Shown here: in pieces, positions 45,990 to 57,577 of the stretch
How the letters are laid out: every line of letters begins with the position of its first letter
Position numbering within the stretch: the first letter of the stretch is position 1
Assembly: GCA_003282835.1 (NCBI GenBank)
Contig: QBYL01000001.1
Location: 1-64,000 of the forward strand
DNA: 64,000 nt
Source: Pelagibacteraceae bacterium AG-325-J13
GTDB taxonomy: Bacteria > Pseudomonadota > Alphaproteobacteria > Pelagibacterales > Pelagibacteraceae
Direction: 5' to 3'
The notes under the pieces: generated by a model
Told to the model about the DNA's origin: nothing
Database searches by the model: none
The model's input: the letters and a program-made list of their open reading frames with translations, nothing else
Program-made: the position numbers and the translations under genes

Positions 45990-47555
45990 TTAAAATACTA
46001 ATAAGATTATAATTACAATACCAAAAAAACCAATAATTATATTATTTCGAAAATTTTTTAGTTGCATTTGTTCTAATTCCAAATTTTTATTAGTTCCTTG
46101 GCTTAAATTTAGTTTACCTTCAGCTAATAATTGTAAAGCATAACTTGCTTTATCCATTAGATCGGGAAATTCAGGTATTCTTTTAAAAATTTCTGCTGAA
46201 GTGTTTATTGCGGAATCAATTGTTGACTTAGGACTTTTAATACTTTTCAGCCAGTCCTCTAGCACTGGTCTCGATACTTCCCAAATGTTGGTCTCAGGGT
46301 ATAGTTTTCTAGCTACTCCCTCTACCACGACCATTGTTTTTTGTAAAAGAAGTAAAGGTGTTTGGGTCTGCATGTTAAATTTCTCTGTAATTTCAAAAAG
46401 TTGAGCTAATAGATTACCGCCTGAAATATCTTTAATAGATTGCCCAAAAATGGGCTCCCCAACTGATCTTAAAGCTTGCGCAAACTCATCTCTAGAAGCA
46501 TTTTGTGGAACCAATCCAGCTTGAAAATGAACATCTGCCACTTTTACATAATCTCTTTGAATAAAGCCATAAAGAATTTCAGCAAGATATTTTCTATTAT
46601 TTTTATCTAATCTTCCCATAATACCAAAATCAACTGGGACTATATTTCCACTCTTGTCCACGAATAAATTTCCTTGGTGCATATCACCATGAAAAAAACC
46701 ATCTCTAACTGCCTGCTTAAGAAAATGTTGAATTAAATTTTCTGCTAAAATTTTTAAATCTATCCCACTAGCTTTAAGTTTATCTTGTTCCCTAATTGAA
46801 ACACCGTTAACTCTATCTAAAGTTAATACTTTTTTTGAAGTATAATTCCAATAAATTTTTGGTACATTAAATCCTTTGTCACTTTTAGTGTTTTCATATA
46901 ATTCATTCGCTGCAGCAGCCTCAAATCTTAAATCCATTTCTATATTTGTTATTTCTCTTAACAAGTGGACAACTTCAACTAATTTTAGTCTTTTAGCTTT
47001 TGAAATTGTATTTTCTACAATGTAGGCAAAAAGCATTAAAGCATCTAATTCTTCATTAAATAATTTTTCAATATCTGGTCTTAATATTTTTATTGCAACT
47101 TCTTTTTCAGAAGAATCATATTTTATTTTAGCTATATGAACTTGAGCGATTGATGCAGCAGCGATAGGTTCACTTAATTCAACAATATTTTTAAATTGAT
47201 TGTCACCAACCTCTTTTTGAATGATTTTTTTTGCTTCATAAGTATCAAAAGCAGGTAATTTATCTTGGAGTTTTTCTAAATCTTTAGCTAAGTTTTCACC
47301 TATGATATCTGGTCTGGTCGCAAGAAACTGACCTAACTTTATGAAGGTAGTGCCCATGCCTTCCAAAGCTAAACACAATTTTTCACCAGGTTGTTTATCT
47401 TCGTTACTTGCTTTTGTTTCTGATCCTATAGAAATGATTTTGAAAAAAATATTTACAACCAAAGGCAAATTATATAGTTGATTAATAGTATTCACTGCTC
47501 CTGAAGTAGATAATTTTCTTGCGATTTTAACTAACTGAAAAACTCTGCTTAACAT
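45990..47555 (-). CDS. ubiB: UbiB-family atypical kinase/ATPase
   Basis: Membrane-associated atypical protein-kinase-like ATPase needed for ubiquinone synthesis. The 521-residue protein has the family KxGQ motif (FIKLGQFLATRPDI), the alanine-rich loop PIAAASIAQVHIA, the ATP Lys in VAIKILRPDI, and HGDMHQGNLFVDKSGNIVPVDFG. A hydrophobic helix ends the protein (GFFGIVIIILLVF). It follows ubiE without a spacer, a typical ubiE-ubiB pair. Confidence 0.97.
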   Translation of the reverse strand: MLSRVFQLVKIARKLSTSGAVNTINQLYNLPLVVNIFFKIISIGSETKASNEDKQPGEKLCLALEGMGTTFIKLGQFLATRPDIIGENLAKDLEKLQDKLPAFDTYEAKKIIQKEVGDNQFKNIVELSEPIAAASIAQVHIAKIKYDSSEKEVAIKILRPDIEKLFNEELDALMLFAYIVENTISKAKRLKLVEVVHLLREITNIEMDLRFEAAAANELYENTKSDKGFNVPKIYWNYTSKKVLTLDRVNGVSIREQDKLKASGIDLKILAENLIQHFLKQAVRDGFFHGDMHQGNLFVDKSGNIVPVDFGIMGRLDKNNRKYLAEILYGFIQRDYVKVADVHFQAGLVPQNASRDEFAQALRSVGEPIFGQSIKDISGGNLLAQLFEITEKFNMQTQTPLLLLQKTMVVVEGVARKLYPETNIWEVSRPVLEDWLKSIKSPKSTIDSAINTSAEIFKRIPEFPDLMDKASYALQLLAEGKLNLSQGTNKNLELEQMQLKNFRNNIIIGFFGIVIIILLVF

Positions 47556-48260
47556 TTAAATTTTCCATCCTGTATGTATGGCAGAAATACCACCAGATAG
47601 ATTTCTATATTCTACGTTTGTAAAACCAGCTTTCTCAATAAGATTCTTTAATTCTTCTTGTGAGTAGAAATCATCAATACTTTTGATTAAGTATTCGTAG
47701 GGTTTTGACGATCCTACAATATGTTTACCTATATGGGGTAAAATATTAGAATATTTTTTATAAATTAAATTTAAAAATTCGTTGTTAATTTTTGAAAATT
47801 CTAAACAAAAAAATCTTCCACCAGGTCTTAAAATTCTAAAAGCTTCATCTAAAGATAAATTTATATTTGAGACATTTCTTATGCCAAAACTTATCGTATA
47901 AAAATCAAAAGCATTGTCGTTTAATGGTATTTTTTCAGCTTCTGCTTTGTACCATTTTATATTTTTAAATTTTTTTAAATTAAATTTACCAATAGATAAC
48001 ATTTCTTTGTTAGGTTCTACACAACTAATAGAGGAAGAATTTTTTGTTTTGAGAGAAAAAATTTTTGCAATATCACCTGTGCCTGATGCAACATCAACAA
48101 GGGAATTTTCTAATTGAGGATTTATCCAATCAATTAATTTTTTTTTCCACAATCGATGAATTCCAAGTGACATTATGTCATTCATTAAGTCGTATTTTTT
48201 ATAAACTTTTGAAAATACGGAATTTACTAATTTACTTTTGTCTTGAAAAGTGTTTTTCAT
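47556..48260 (-). CDS. ubiE: demethylmenaquinol/ubiquinone methyltransferase UbiE
   Basis: SAM-dependent C-methyltransferase of ubiquinone synthesis. The protein has VFSKVYKKYDLMNDIMSLGIHRLWK, the SAM motif LVDVASGTGDIAKIF and YTISFGIRNVSNINLSLDEAFRILRPGGRFFCLEFS, and ends in LSGGISAIHTGWKI. I choose the ATG at 48260 (234 residues). It is divergent from mutM with only 11 bp between start codons. Confidence 0.97.
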   Translation of the reverse strand: MKNTFQDKSKLVNSVFSKVYKKYDLMNDIMSLGIHRLWKKKLIDWINPQLENSLVDVASGTGDIAKIFSLKTKNSSSISCVEPNKEMLSIGKFNLKKFKNIKWYKAEAEKIPLNDNAFDFYTISFGIRNVSNINLSLDEAFRILRPGGRFFCLEFSKINNEFLNLIYKKYSNILPHIGKHIVGSSKPYEYLIKSIDDFYSQEELKNLIEKAGFTNVEYRNLSGGISAIHTGWKI

Positions 48261-48271
48261 TATCAAATTAT

Positions 48272-49141
48272 ATGCCAGAATTACCAGAAGTTGAAGTTGT
48301 TAAAAAGTCTCTAGAAAATGAAATTTGCAATTTTAAGCTACAAGACATTGAGATAATTGATGGCAATTTGAGATATAAAGTTAAACCCAGGGAATTAAGT
48401 AAAATCATTGGATTTAAAGTTGCAAGAATAGAAAGAAGGTCAAAATACTTAATTTTTTTTTTTAATCAAAATGACTTTATAATGATTTGCCATCTTGGAA
48501 TGACAGGAAAGTTTTTAATTAAAAATAATCAAATAAAAAAAAAAACAAGCTTTTACTATGATTTATCCGATCATAATAAGAAACATGATAGATTGATATT
48601 CACTTTTAATAAAAGAAAAAAAGTAATTTACAATGATATTAGAAAATTTGGATTTATTAAAATTGATCTTAAAAAAAATATAAATACAAATTATCATTTA
48701 AAAACTTTAGGACCAGAACCTCTTACAAGATTTTTTAATTTAAAGTATTTTTCAAGCTACATACATAATAGAGATCGCTCAGTAAAAAATATAATGATGG
48801 ATCAAAGCTTTGTTTCAGGATTAGGCAACATTTATGTAAATGAAATCCTTTTTTTAAGCAAAGTAAAGCCAAATAGAGATGTAAAATCTCTAAAGAAAAA
48901 GGAAATTAAAAATATAATCAAAAATACTAAAAGAGTCTTAAAAATTGCTATTAATCTTGGAGGTTCCTCCATTAAAAATTTTTCTAGCAGCGAAGGTAGA
49001 AAAGGTACATATCAACAAAAATTCAAAGTTTATGGAAGACTAGGATCACAATGTTCTAATTCAGATTGTAGAGGAGTTATTAAAAAGATTGAGATATCAA
49101 ATCGAGCTAGTTTCTATTGTTCAAAATGCCAAAAATATTAA
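48272..49141 (+). CDS. mutM: formamidopyrimidine-DNA glycosylase
   Basis: Base-excision repair enzyme for 8-oxoguanine and formamidopyrimidines. The mature start PELPEVE (catalytic Pro2 and Glu3) fixes the ATG at 48272, giving 289 residues; the open frame extends upstream without meaning. GLGNIYVNEILF is the HhH region and a C-terminal zinc finger (CSNSDC...CSKC) completes it. It lies 43 bp upstream of rpsT. Confidence 0.97.
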   Translation: MPELPEVEVVKKSLENEICNFKLQDIEIIDGNLRYKVKPRELSKIIGFKVARIERRSKYLIFFFNQNDFIMICHLGMTGKFLIKNNQIKKKTSFYYDLSDHNKKHDRLIFTFNKRKKVIYNDIRKFGFIKIDLKKNINTNYHLKTLGPEPLTRFFNLKYFSSYIHNRDRSVKNIMMDQSFVSGLGNIYVNEILFLSKVKPNRDVKSLKKKEIKNIIKNTKRVLKIAINLGGSSIKNFSSSEGRKGTYQQKFKVYGRLGSQCSNSDCRGVIKKIEISNRASFYCSKCQKY

Positions 49142-49184
49142 AGTTGACCACATCAATACATGGATATATATAGTTTAAAAAAAT

Positions 49185-49436
49185 ATGCCTAATACAAAAT
49201 CAGCAATAAGAAGAGTGAGACGAGTTAAAAAACAGACTCGAGTTAATAGAATTAGAAAAAGTAAATATAAAAATGCTATAAAAAGCATGGAAAATCTAAT
49301 TAATTCTAAAGATAAAGCTAAAGCCAAAAAATTTTTTCCAGAATTTCAATCAATTCTAATGCAGGTTGCTAAGTCTGGCATAGTTAATAAACGAACCGCT
49401 GCTAGAAAAATTTCAAGAATTTCAAAAAAAATTTAA
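49185..49436 (+). CDS. rpsT: ribosomal protein S20
   Basis: Primary binding protein of 16S rRNA. The 83-residue, Arg/Lys-rich sequence begins MPNTKSAIRRVRRVKKQT and ends IVNKRTAARKISRISKKI, typical of S20. Its location just before dnaA is common in alphaproteobacteria. No hairpin terminator is visible after it. Confidence 0.96.
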   Translation: MPNTKSAIRRVRRVKKQTRVNRIRKSKYKNAIKSMENLINSKDKAKAKKFFPEFQSILMQVAKSGIVNKRTAARKISRISKKI

Positions 49437-49651
49437 TATTATTTTAATCAATTACAAGTTGATAATTTGAATTAAATATATCTACATTTAGTTTTTAAAA
49501 ACCAAATATAGTTTCTTTTTGAAGTTGTAATTTTTTTCTATCGTCACGCTAATGTTACAACCTGAATAAATTTTTTTTTCATTACAACCTGTAGCTAGTT
49601 GCAAATGATTTATAAAAAGCGTTTAAAGGAATCTCTTTAAGAAATAATTAC
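49437..49651. other. 215-bp dnaA upstream region with repeated motif
   Basis: TTACAACCTG occurs twice in direct orientation (49555-49564 and 49582-49591, 27 bp apart). An inverted partial copy, GTTGTAA, lies at 49524-49530. No TTATCCACA-type DnaA box was found, so I do not call an origin. The region presumably carries the dnaA promoter, but no clear -35/-10 pair is evident. Confidence 0.45.
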
Positions 49652-51043
49652 ATGGATAAAAATAATATAAAAAAACAAAGCGTTTATATATCAGAAGAAG
49701 AAAACACTTTGAATTGGATGGAAATACAAAACTCATTTAAAAAAACATTTGGGAGTGAAATTTATAATAGTTGGTTGCAGAAAATAACTCTAGTCAAAGA
49801 ATATAATGATTACTTAATTTTAGGCATTCCAACGAGATTTTTTAGAGATTGGATAGTTTCAAGATATTTAGATAAAATTTTAGAACAAGTTAAAGGTTTC
49901 AAACTTAGTCTTAATAGAATTGAATTCAAAATAATTGAAGAGCAGAAAAATGATACTGAATTATCAAAGATCGAAGAATTAAACAAAGTAACAGAAATAA
50001 AAGACTCAATATTAAATTATAACAGACTTAACCCTAATCTTAATTTTGAAAATTTTGTAGAAGGTAGAAGTAACGATATTGCTTTGTCATACTCAAAAAA
50101 GGTATGTGAGCATTTATCGAGATATAATCCACTATATATTTGTGGAGGGGTTGGTTTAGGAAAAACACACCTTTTAAACGCTATTGGACTAGAGCTCCAA
50201 CCTGACAATAATGTTATGTTTATTTCAGCTGAAAGATTTATGTATCACTTCATTAAATCAATTAAAAAAAATGACATGGTGAATTTCAAAGATTTTTTTC
50301 GAAAATCTTCTGTTTTTATCATTGATGATATACAGTTTTTAAGAGGTAAAGAAAGTTTGCAGGAGGAGTTCTTTCATACTTTTAATAGTTTAATGGAGAA
50401 AGGATCTCAAATAATAATATCTGCTGATAGATCTCCAATGAAACTAGATAGAGTGCAAGAGAGAATAAAATCCAGACTTGCAGGGGGGCTAGTTGTTGAT
50501 ATAGACACTCCAGATTTAGAGTTAAAAGTTAAAATTATAAAAAAAAAAATTTTCGAATTACAAAGTCAATTTAAAGAAAATATTGATTTAAGCGAAGAAG
50601 TAATTAGCTACATAGCTAATGAGAGTAAAACCAACATCAGAGAGTTAATAGGTATTCTTAATCGAGTAATTGCTTTTAGCAGAGTGCATAACAAAATTTT
50701 AAATGTAAGCGATTGTAAAAATATTTTAAAAGATGTTTTTAGCCAAACGCGGATTATTACAGTTGATAAAATTCAAAATATAGTATCAAGTTACTTTAAT
50801 ATTCCATTAAGTGAAATGTTATCACAAAGGCGATCAAGACCTTTAGCTAGGCCAAGACAAATAGCGATGTATTTAGCAAAAAAAATGACCTCACGATCTT
50901 TGCCAGAAATTGGTAGAAGGTTTGCCAATAGAGATCATACTACTGTTATACACGCTGTGAAGACTATAACTAGATTATCTGAACAGGATGATGAAATGAA
51001 AAAAAATATTAATCAAATAAAAAATCTATTATTAGATCAATAA
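49652..51043 (+). CDS. dnaA: chromosomal replication initiator DnaA
   Basis: AAA+ ATPase that opens the replication origin. The 463-residue protein has a DnaB-interacting domain I (WLQKITLVKEYNDYLILGIPT). The ATPase domain follows with Walker A GGVGLGKTHLL and Walker B-type VFIIDDIQFLRGK. Domain IV has the DNA-binding RPRQIAMYLAKKMT and NRDHTTVIHAVKTI. It heads dnaA-dnaN-gyrB, 6 bp upstream of dnaN. Confidence 0.98.
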   Translation: MDKNNIKKQSVYISEEENTLNWMEIQNSFKKTFGSEIYNSWLQKITLVKEYNDYLILGIPTRFFRDWIVSRYLDKILEQVKGFKLSLNRIEFKIIEEQKNDTELSKIEELNKVTEIKDSILNYNRLNPNLNFENFVEGRSNDIALSYSKKVCEHLSRYNPLYICGGVGLGKTHLLNAIGLELQPDNNVMFISAERFMYHFIKSIKKNDMVNFKDFFRKSSVFIIDDIQFLRGKESLQEEFFHTFNSLMEKGSQIIISADRSPMKLDRVQERIKSRLAGGLVVDIDTPDLELKVKIIKKKIFELQSQFKENIDLSEEVISYIANESKTNIRELIGILNRVIAFSRVHNKILNVSDCKNILKDVFSQTRIITVDKIQNIVSSYFNIPLSEMLSQRRSRPLARPRQIAMYLAKKMTSRSLPEIGRRFANRDHTTVIHAVKTITRLSEQDDEMKKNINQIKNLLLDQ

Positions 51044-51049
51044 TAAAAA

Positions 51050-52165
51050 ATGGAATTTAGTGTCAACAGAGACATTTTGTTAAAGTCGTTAAATTTTGTA
51101 CAAGGTATTGTTGAAAAAAAAAATACACTCCCTATTCTCTCTAACGTATTATTGCAACTTGCAGAAAATAAATTATCTATTGTAGCCACAGATTTAGATA
51201 TTGTTTTTTACGACGAAATCAGTGAAGTGAAAGTATCTAAAGAAGGGAGCACCACAACGTCTGCTGCAATTCTTTATGATATCCTTAGAAAAATTTCACC
51301 TAATTCAGAATTAAATTTTGATTTAAAATCTGAAAATAAATTAAGTTTAAAGACTGACAACTCAGATTTTAATTTACTTTGTCTTCCTACAGATAATTTT
51401 CCAACGTTCACAGATGAGTTTGAAGGACAGGAAATTTTACTAGATAATAAAAGATTTTTAAAATTATTAAATAAAACAAAAATATCAATTTCAAACGACG
51501 ACACTAGGCATTATCTAAATGGAATTTATCTACATTTGACTGAAGCCCACGGCAGAAATTTTTTAACAGGCGTGGCAACTGATAGCCATAGATTGTCCTC
51601 AAGTAGTTTAGAGATTGAAAATATTAATAATTTTTCATCATTAATACTACCTAGAAAAACTGTATACCAATTATGCTCATTATTAGCCGAATCTTCAGAA
51701 AAACTAGAAATGCAAACAAGTGAAAATAAAATTAAATTTAGGTTGGGTAAAGTAAAATTGATATCAAAAGTAATTGATGGTAAATTTCCAGATTATAAAA
51801 AAGTAGTACCAACTAATAATGAAAAATCATTAATAGTGTCTTCAAAAGACTTCGTAAATTCTATTGAAAGAGTGGCAAGTGTATCATTAGACAGGAAAGA
51901 AGGAGTTAAGTTGGTAATTAACAAGGAAAATATTCAACTTTCTGTTAATAGCGCAAACTCTGGCGAAGGAAATGAAATAATTAAAGCAAATTTTAATTCA
52001 AATAATCTGAATATAAGTTTCAATTCAAAATATTTGATCGATATCGCTTCTGAGATAGAAGCAAATGATTTAAAAATGAATTTAAAAGACTCTGTATCAC
52101 CAGTTTTAATTGAAGACGCTTCTGATAAAAATAGTTATTATGTAATAATGCCTATGAAAATCTAA
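51050..52165 (+). CDS. dnaN: DNA polymerase III beta clamp
   Basis: Sliding clamp that tethers replicative polymerase. The 371-residue protein begins MEFSVNRDILLKSLNFVQGIVEKKNTLPILSN and has the clamp repeats, with GVATDSHRLSSSS in the middle and the C-terminal YYVIMPMKI. The usual next gene recF is absent; 133 bp separate it from gyrB, including an A+T-rich inverted repeat CAAAATTT-TTT-AAATTTTG at 52181-52199. Confidence 0.97.
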   Translation: MEFSVNRDILLKSLNFVQGIVEKKNTLPILSNVLLQLAENKLSIVATDLDIVFYDEISEVKVSKEGSTTTSAAILYDILRKISPNSELNFDLKSENKLSLKTDNSDFNLLCLPTDNFPTFTDEFEGQEILLDNKRFLKLLNKTKISISNDDTRHYLNGIYLHLTEAHGRNFLTGVATDSHRLSSSSLEIENINNFSSLILPRKTVYQLCSLLAESSEKLEMQTSENKIKFRLGKVKLISKVIDGKFPDYKKVVPTNNEKSLIVSSKDFVNSIERVASVSLDRKEGVKLVINKENIQLSVNSANSGEGNEIIKANFNSNNLNISFNSKYLIDIASEIEANDLKMNLKDSVSPVLIEDASDKNSYYVIMPMKI

Positions 52166-52210
52166 TTTTTCTCAAATTTACAAAATTTTTTAAATTTTGG
52201 TCTAAAACCC

Positions 52211-52240
52211 TTGATATAGAATAATTTTAAGCAATATGAT
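52211..52240 (+). promoter_or_regulatory. candidate gyrB promoter
   Basis: TTGATA (52211-52216) and TATGAT (52235-52240), 18 bases apart, resemble a housekeeping promoter in the dnaN-gyrB spacer. Such matches arise easily in A+T-rich DNA, so this is tentative. Confidence 0.38.
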
Positions 52241-52283
52241 TTCTCCTTCGTTTTCTATTAACTTAAAAAAATGCTATAAATAA

Positions 52284-54359
<2,076 letters not shown>

Positions 54360-54366
54360 TAGTCAT

Positions 54367-55656
54367 ATGAATTTTTCTACTCTTTTTAGAATAGGAGAAA
54401 ATCTTAATTTAGATAGAAAAACTCTAATTTACTTAAGATGGATTGCGATTTTAGGTCAGTTAACAGCCCTAAATTTCGTTTATTTTTTTTTAAAACTGGA
54501 TTTTCCAATTATATTAACACATTTTGTTATATTAATAGGGCTAATAACAAATTTATTTCTCCAGTTTCGCATCAAATCAATTCTACTTAAAGACTTATAC
54601 GCGAGTTTTTTCCTAATTTATGATTTGTTTCAATTAAGTTTTTTGCTTTATCTCACAGGAGGAATTTACAATCCATTTTCCATCTTAATAATTGTTCCAG
54701 CTATAGTTTCGTCAACTTTTTTAAGTATGGGTACAACAATCATTTTAGTTATTTTGACTGTATCTTTTTTATTTGTCCTAACAAAATTCCATTACCCTTT
54801 TCCAGGCCTACATGATAATTCATTTATTTTCCCTGATTTGTATGTAATAGGGTTCATACTTTCAATAATGATTGGTTTACTTTTTTTATGTTATTTTGGG
54901 ATTAGGTTTTCTGGAGAAAGTAAAAGGAGATCAGATGCAGTAAATAAACTGCAACAGGCAATTGCCAAAGAATATGAACTTGAGTCATTAGGCGGTCAAG
55001 CAGCAGCAGCAGCACATTCATTAGGCACTCCTTTAGCTACTATAAGTGTAGTGGCATCAGAATTAAAAAAAGAGATTGGGAATAATAACAATTATTCAAA
55101 AGATATAGATTTGTTGATTAGCCAGACTAAGAGATGTGGTGAGATACTAAAGCAGATATCAAAAAAAAAAATAAAAGAGGACAAATTCTTTAGCAAAACT
55201 AATTTAGAAGATCTTTTAGAGGAAATAATAGAAAACTTTAAGGAAAATTCCTCTAAAAAAATTATATTAAAAACTGATAAAGACGAAAACAAAGTCTTAT
55301 TAATGAGAACTCCGGAGTTAACGTATGGACTGAGAAATTTTATTGGAAATGCAATTAAGTTCTCCAAAAGCGTTGTAGAAATTATAATAGAAAGTGATAA
55401 CTCAATTATCAGAGTTGAAATTAACGATGATGGACCAGGTTTTCCTGAAGATGTTAAAGAAATTTTAGGTGAGCCGTATATAAAATCTAAGTCAAAAAAA
55501 GTTATAGACAACACTGGGACAGGGTTAGGAACATTTTTAGGAAAAACTCTTCTGGAGCGGCAATTAGCTAAATTAAGTTTCTCAAAAGATAAAAAATTAG
55601 GTGGAGCTTCCGTAATAATTTTGTGGCAAGCAAGGGATTTAAAATCTATTTCTTAA
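54367..55656 (+). CDS. regB: redox sensor histidine kinase RegB/PrrB
   Basis: Membrane kinase controlling energy metabolism in response to redox state. The 429-residue protein has about six transmembrane helices with the quinone-site motif GGIYNPF, and the H-box AAAAAHSLGTPLATI with phospho-acceptor His217. The redox-sensing Cys257 (KRCGEIL) is present, and the C-terminal ATPase has EINDDGPGFP and GTGLGTFL. All match RegB. Its regulator gene regA lies about 3.3 kb away, separated by a polyamine cassette. The 3' end overlaps the convergent ureohydrolase by 11 bp. Confidence 0.93.
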   Translation: MNFSTLFRIGENLNLDRKTLIYLRWIAILGQLTALNFVYFFLKLDFPIILTHFVILIGLITNLFLQFRIKSILLKDLYASFFLIYDLFQLSFLLYLTGGIYNPFSILIIVPAIVSSTFLSMGTTIILVILTVSFLFVLTKFHYPFPGLHDNSFIFPDLYVIGFILSIMIGLLFLCYFGIRFSGESKRRSDAVNKLQQAIAKEYELESLGGQAAAAAHSLGTPLATISVVASELKKEIGNNNNYSKDIDLLISQTKRCGEILKQISKKKIKEDKFFSKTNLEDLLEEIIENFKENSSKKIILKTDKDENKVLLMRTPELTYGLRNFIGNAIKFSKSVVEIIIESDNSIIRVEINDDGPGFPEDVKEILGEPYIKSKSKKVIDNTGTGLGTFLGKTLLERQLAKLSFSKDKKLGGASVIILWQARDLKSIS

Positions 55657-56527
55657 ATTCGAATATGTAAGTAATTATTTTATAAACTAGTTTTGCAACT
55701 AGAAAATTGTAAGAATCAAATTTTTTAATAGGAGCCAATTCATTAATATCAGCACCTAAAATATTTGAAATTTGACAAACTTTTTTTATTATCGGCAAAA
55801 CTTCTTCCCAGAGTAAACCACCTGGTTCTGGAGTTCCAGTAGCTGGCATTATACTTGAGTCTAAGCAATCAACATCAAAAGTAATATATACATTTTTATT
55901 TTTAAATAATTTACTTAACATCTTTAAATTCCATTTTTTTTTATCTTTTGCCCAAAAAATCTTTATTCTCTTTTTATTTTTTTTGTAAAAATTCATTTCA
56001 AATTCAGAGAGATTTCTTATTCCAAATGAAACTACTTTTACGTTGTTAAAATCTAAACATCTTTTAATAGCTGAAGCATGTGAATATTTTTCATTATTGT
56101 AACTTTCCCTTAAATCTGCATGTGCATCAAAATGAAGTAAAACTATTTCTTTATATTTTCTTACAAAAGGTCTAATCGATCCAATTGTTAAAGAATGCTC
56201 ACCCCCTAATACGATTGGTAATTTTTTTTTTAATAAGATATCGTAATTTATCCTAGACAATTGATCTAATGCTGAGATAATTTTCTTTTTTATTTTAAAA
56301 GGTTTAAGAGTTTTAATTCCAATTTCTTTATATGGTTCTTTATCTAATTCTTCATCAAAAAGCTCGACTTGATGTGAAGCTTTTATAATTTCTTTTGGAC
56401 CATATTTAGTGCCACCACCATAACTTACAGTTTTCTCTAATCCAAATGGAACTATCACAACTTTATTATTAATAACTTGGTTGGCTTCATAACCAAGAAA
56501 TCCTTTTTTCTGGTTTAGATAATTCAT
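55646..56527 (-). CDS. speB: agmatinase/ureohydrolase-family enzyme (SpeB-like)
   Basis: Manganese ureohydrolase of 293 residues that cleaves a guanidino group to urea and amine. Metal ligands are in GGEHSLTIG, LLHFDAHADL, YSHASAIKR and ITFDVDCLDSS, followed by ATGTPEPGG. Substrate could be agmatine or a guanidino-polyamine. It is the third gene of a minus-strand cassette: its start directly abuts the stop of the deoxyhypusine-synthase-like gene. Confidence 0.87.
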   Translation of the reverse strand: MNYLNQKKGFLGYEANQVINNKVVIVPFGLEKTVSYGGGTKYGPKEIIKASHQVELFDEELDKEPYKEIGIKTLKPFKIKKKIISALDQLSRINYDILLKKKLPIVLGGEHSLTIGSIRPFVRKYKEIVLLHFDAHADLRESYNNEKYSHASAIKRCLDFNNVKVVSFGIRNLSEFEMNFYKKNKKRIKIFWAKDKKKWNLKMLSKLFKNKNVYITFDVDCLDSSIMPATGTPEPGGLLWEEVLPIIKKVCQISNILGADINELAPIKKFDSYNFLVAKLVYKIITYIFEFKK

Positions 56528-57577
56528 TTATGATTTAAATAATTTTGAAAAATTTCTTCTTTCTCTTTTTTTCCAATGTTCTCTATGAAATGCATCGCTT
56601 GCGATTAAAGGTAGCACACTAGTTGCCTCAGCAAATACCATTTGTTCTCTAGATATATCAACCTTACCCCAAGAACTTGCTTCTTTTAAAGTTGAACTAC
56701 TACAAGCTCCATCTCTCGTGTCAGCTACGGTAATTTGAATTGCATATTTATGCATATCAACTTTTTTGTTAATCAAATCAGCACATACAACTGTATCTTG
56801 AATAAAATTTTTTGGCACGCCACCACCTATCATTAACAATCCTGATTGTTTTGAATTGATTTTAATTTCTGTCAATTCTCTTAACTCTCTAATAGAATCA
56901 ATTGTTATATGTTTCTTTGGGTTTTGCTCTTGATGCATTACTAAACCAAATCCAGCTGAGCTATCTGTAAATGCAGGGCAAAATATTGGAACATTATTTT
57001 CATATGCAATTTCAATTAAAGATCCCTTCTTTTTTGAATTATCTTTTAAATATTTTCCTAAATGGTTTATAAATTCTCTTGATGTATATGCTTTAGGTTC
57101 CATATTATTAGCAACATCACAAATTGCTTGATCACAAGCTTGAAGCTGTTCCTCGTCGATGTAAGTATCATATATTCTGTCAATAAAATTGTTTCTTAAT
57201 TCTGTGTCGTCCTGAAATTGAGATCCTTGATAATGTTTGAAACCTAATGCTTCAAAAAAATCCATATCAATAATTGATGCTCCAGTCGCAACGATCGCAT
57301 CAACCATATTATATCTTATTAAATCTGAATATAATTTCATACAACCACCAGCTGAAGTCGAACCTGCAATTGTTAAAAAAATTGAACAATCTTTATCTAG
57401 CAACATTTCATTGTAAATTTTAGCTGCGCTAGCCGTATCCCTCGATGTAAATGACATCTTTCCCATTCCCTCGATGATTTTTCTAGCATCAAATGAAGTT
57501 ATATCAATATGTTCTACTGGGGTGGTTAAAAAAGATTTCTTATTATGTCCTAGTTCAGGACCATTCTTTTTTATCAT
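56528..57577 (-). CDS. deoxyhypusine-synthase-like enzyme (probable homospermidine synthase type)
   Basis: A 349-residue member of the deoxyhypusine synthase family. Bacteria lack the eIF5A substrate, and characterised bacterial members make homospermidine or related polyamines by NAD-dependent aminobutyl transfer. The catalytic Lys is K305 in EASSWGKV. Other blocks are LTIAGSTSAGGCM (nucleotide-binding), PIFCPAFTDSSAGFGLV and GGVPKNFIQDTV. It overlaps the decarboxylase stop by one base and abuts the ureohydrolase start, so the three are almost certainly co-translated. The exact product is inferred. Confidence 0.8.
   Translation of the reverse strand: MIKKNGPELGHNKKSFLTTPVEHIDITSFDARKIIEGMGKMSFTSRDTASAAKIYNEMLLDKDCSIFLTIAGSTSAGGCMKLYSDLIRYNMVDAIVATGASIIDMDFFEALGFKHYQGSQFQDDTELRNNFIDRIYDTYIDEEQLQACDQAICDVANNMEPKAYTSREFINHLGKYLKDNSKKKGSLIEIAYENNVPIFCPAFTDSSAGFGLVMHQEQNPKKHITIDSIRELRELTEIKINSKQSGLLMIGGGVPKNFIQDTVVCADLINKKVDMHKYAIQITVADTRDGACSSSTLKEASSWGKVDISREQMVFAEATSVLPLIASDAFHREHWKKRERRNFSKLFKS

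Noticed and set aside
48065-48271. 69-codon N-terminal extension of mutM
   Set aside because: The family requires PELPEVE as mature start with Pro2 catalytic; the extension overlaps ubiE antisense and has no family similarity.
49437-49651. Possible chromosomal origin at dnaA
   Set aside because: No TTATCCACA-type boxes or unwinding element with clusters were found; in other alphaproteobacteria the origin is often away from dnaA.
52181-52199. Terminator after dnaN
   Set aside because: The inverted repeat is A+T only and not followed by a T-run.
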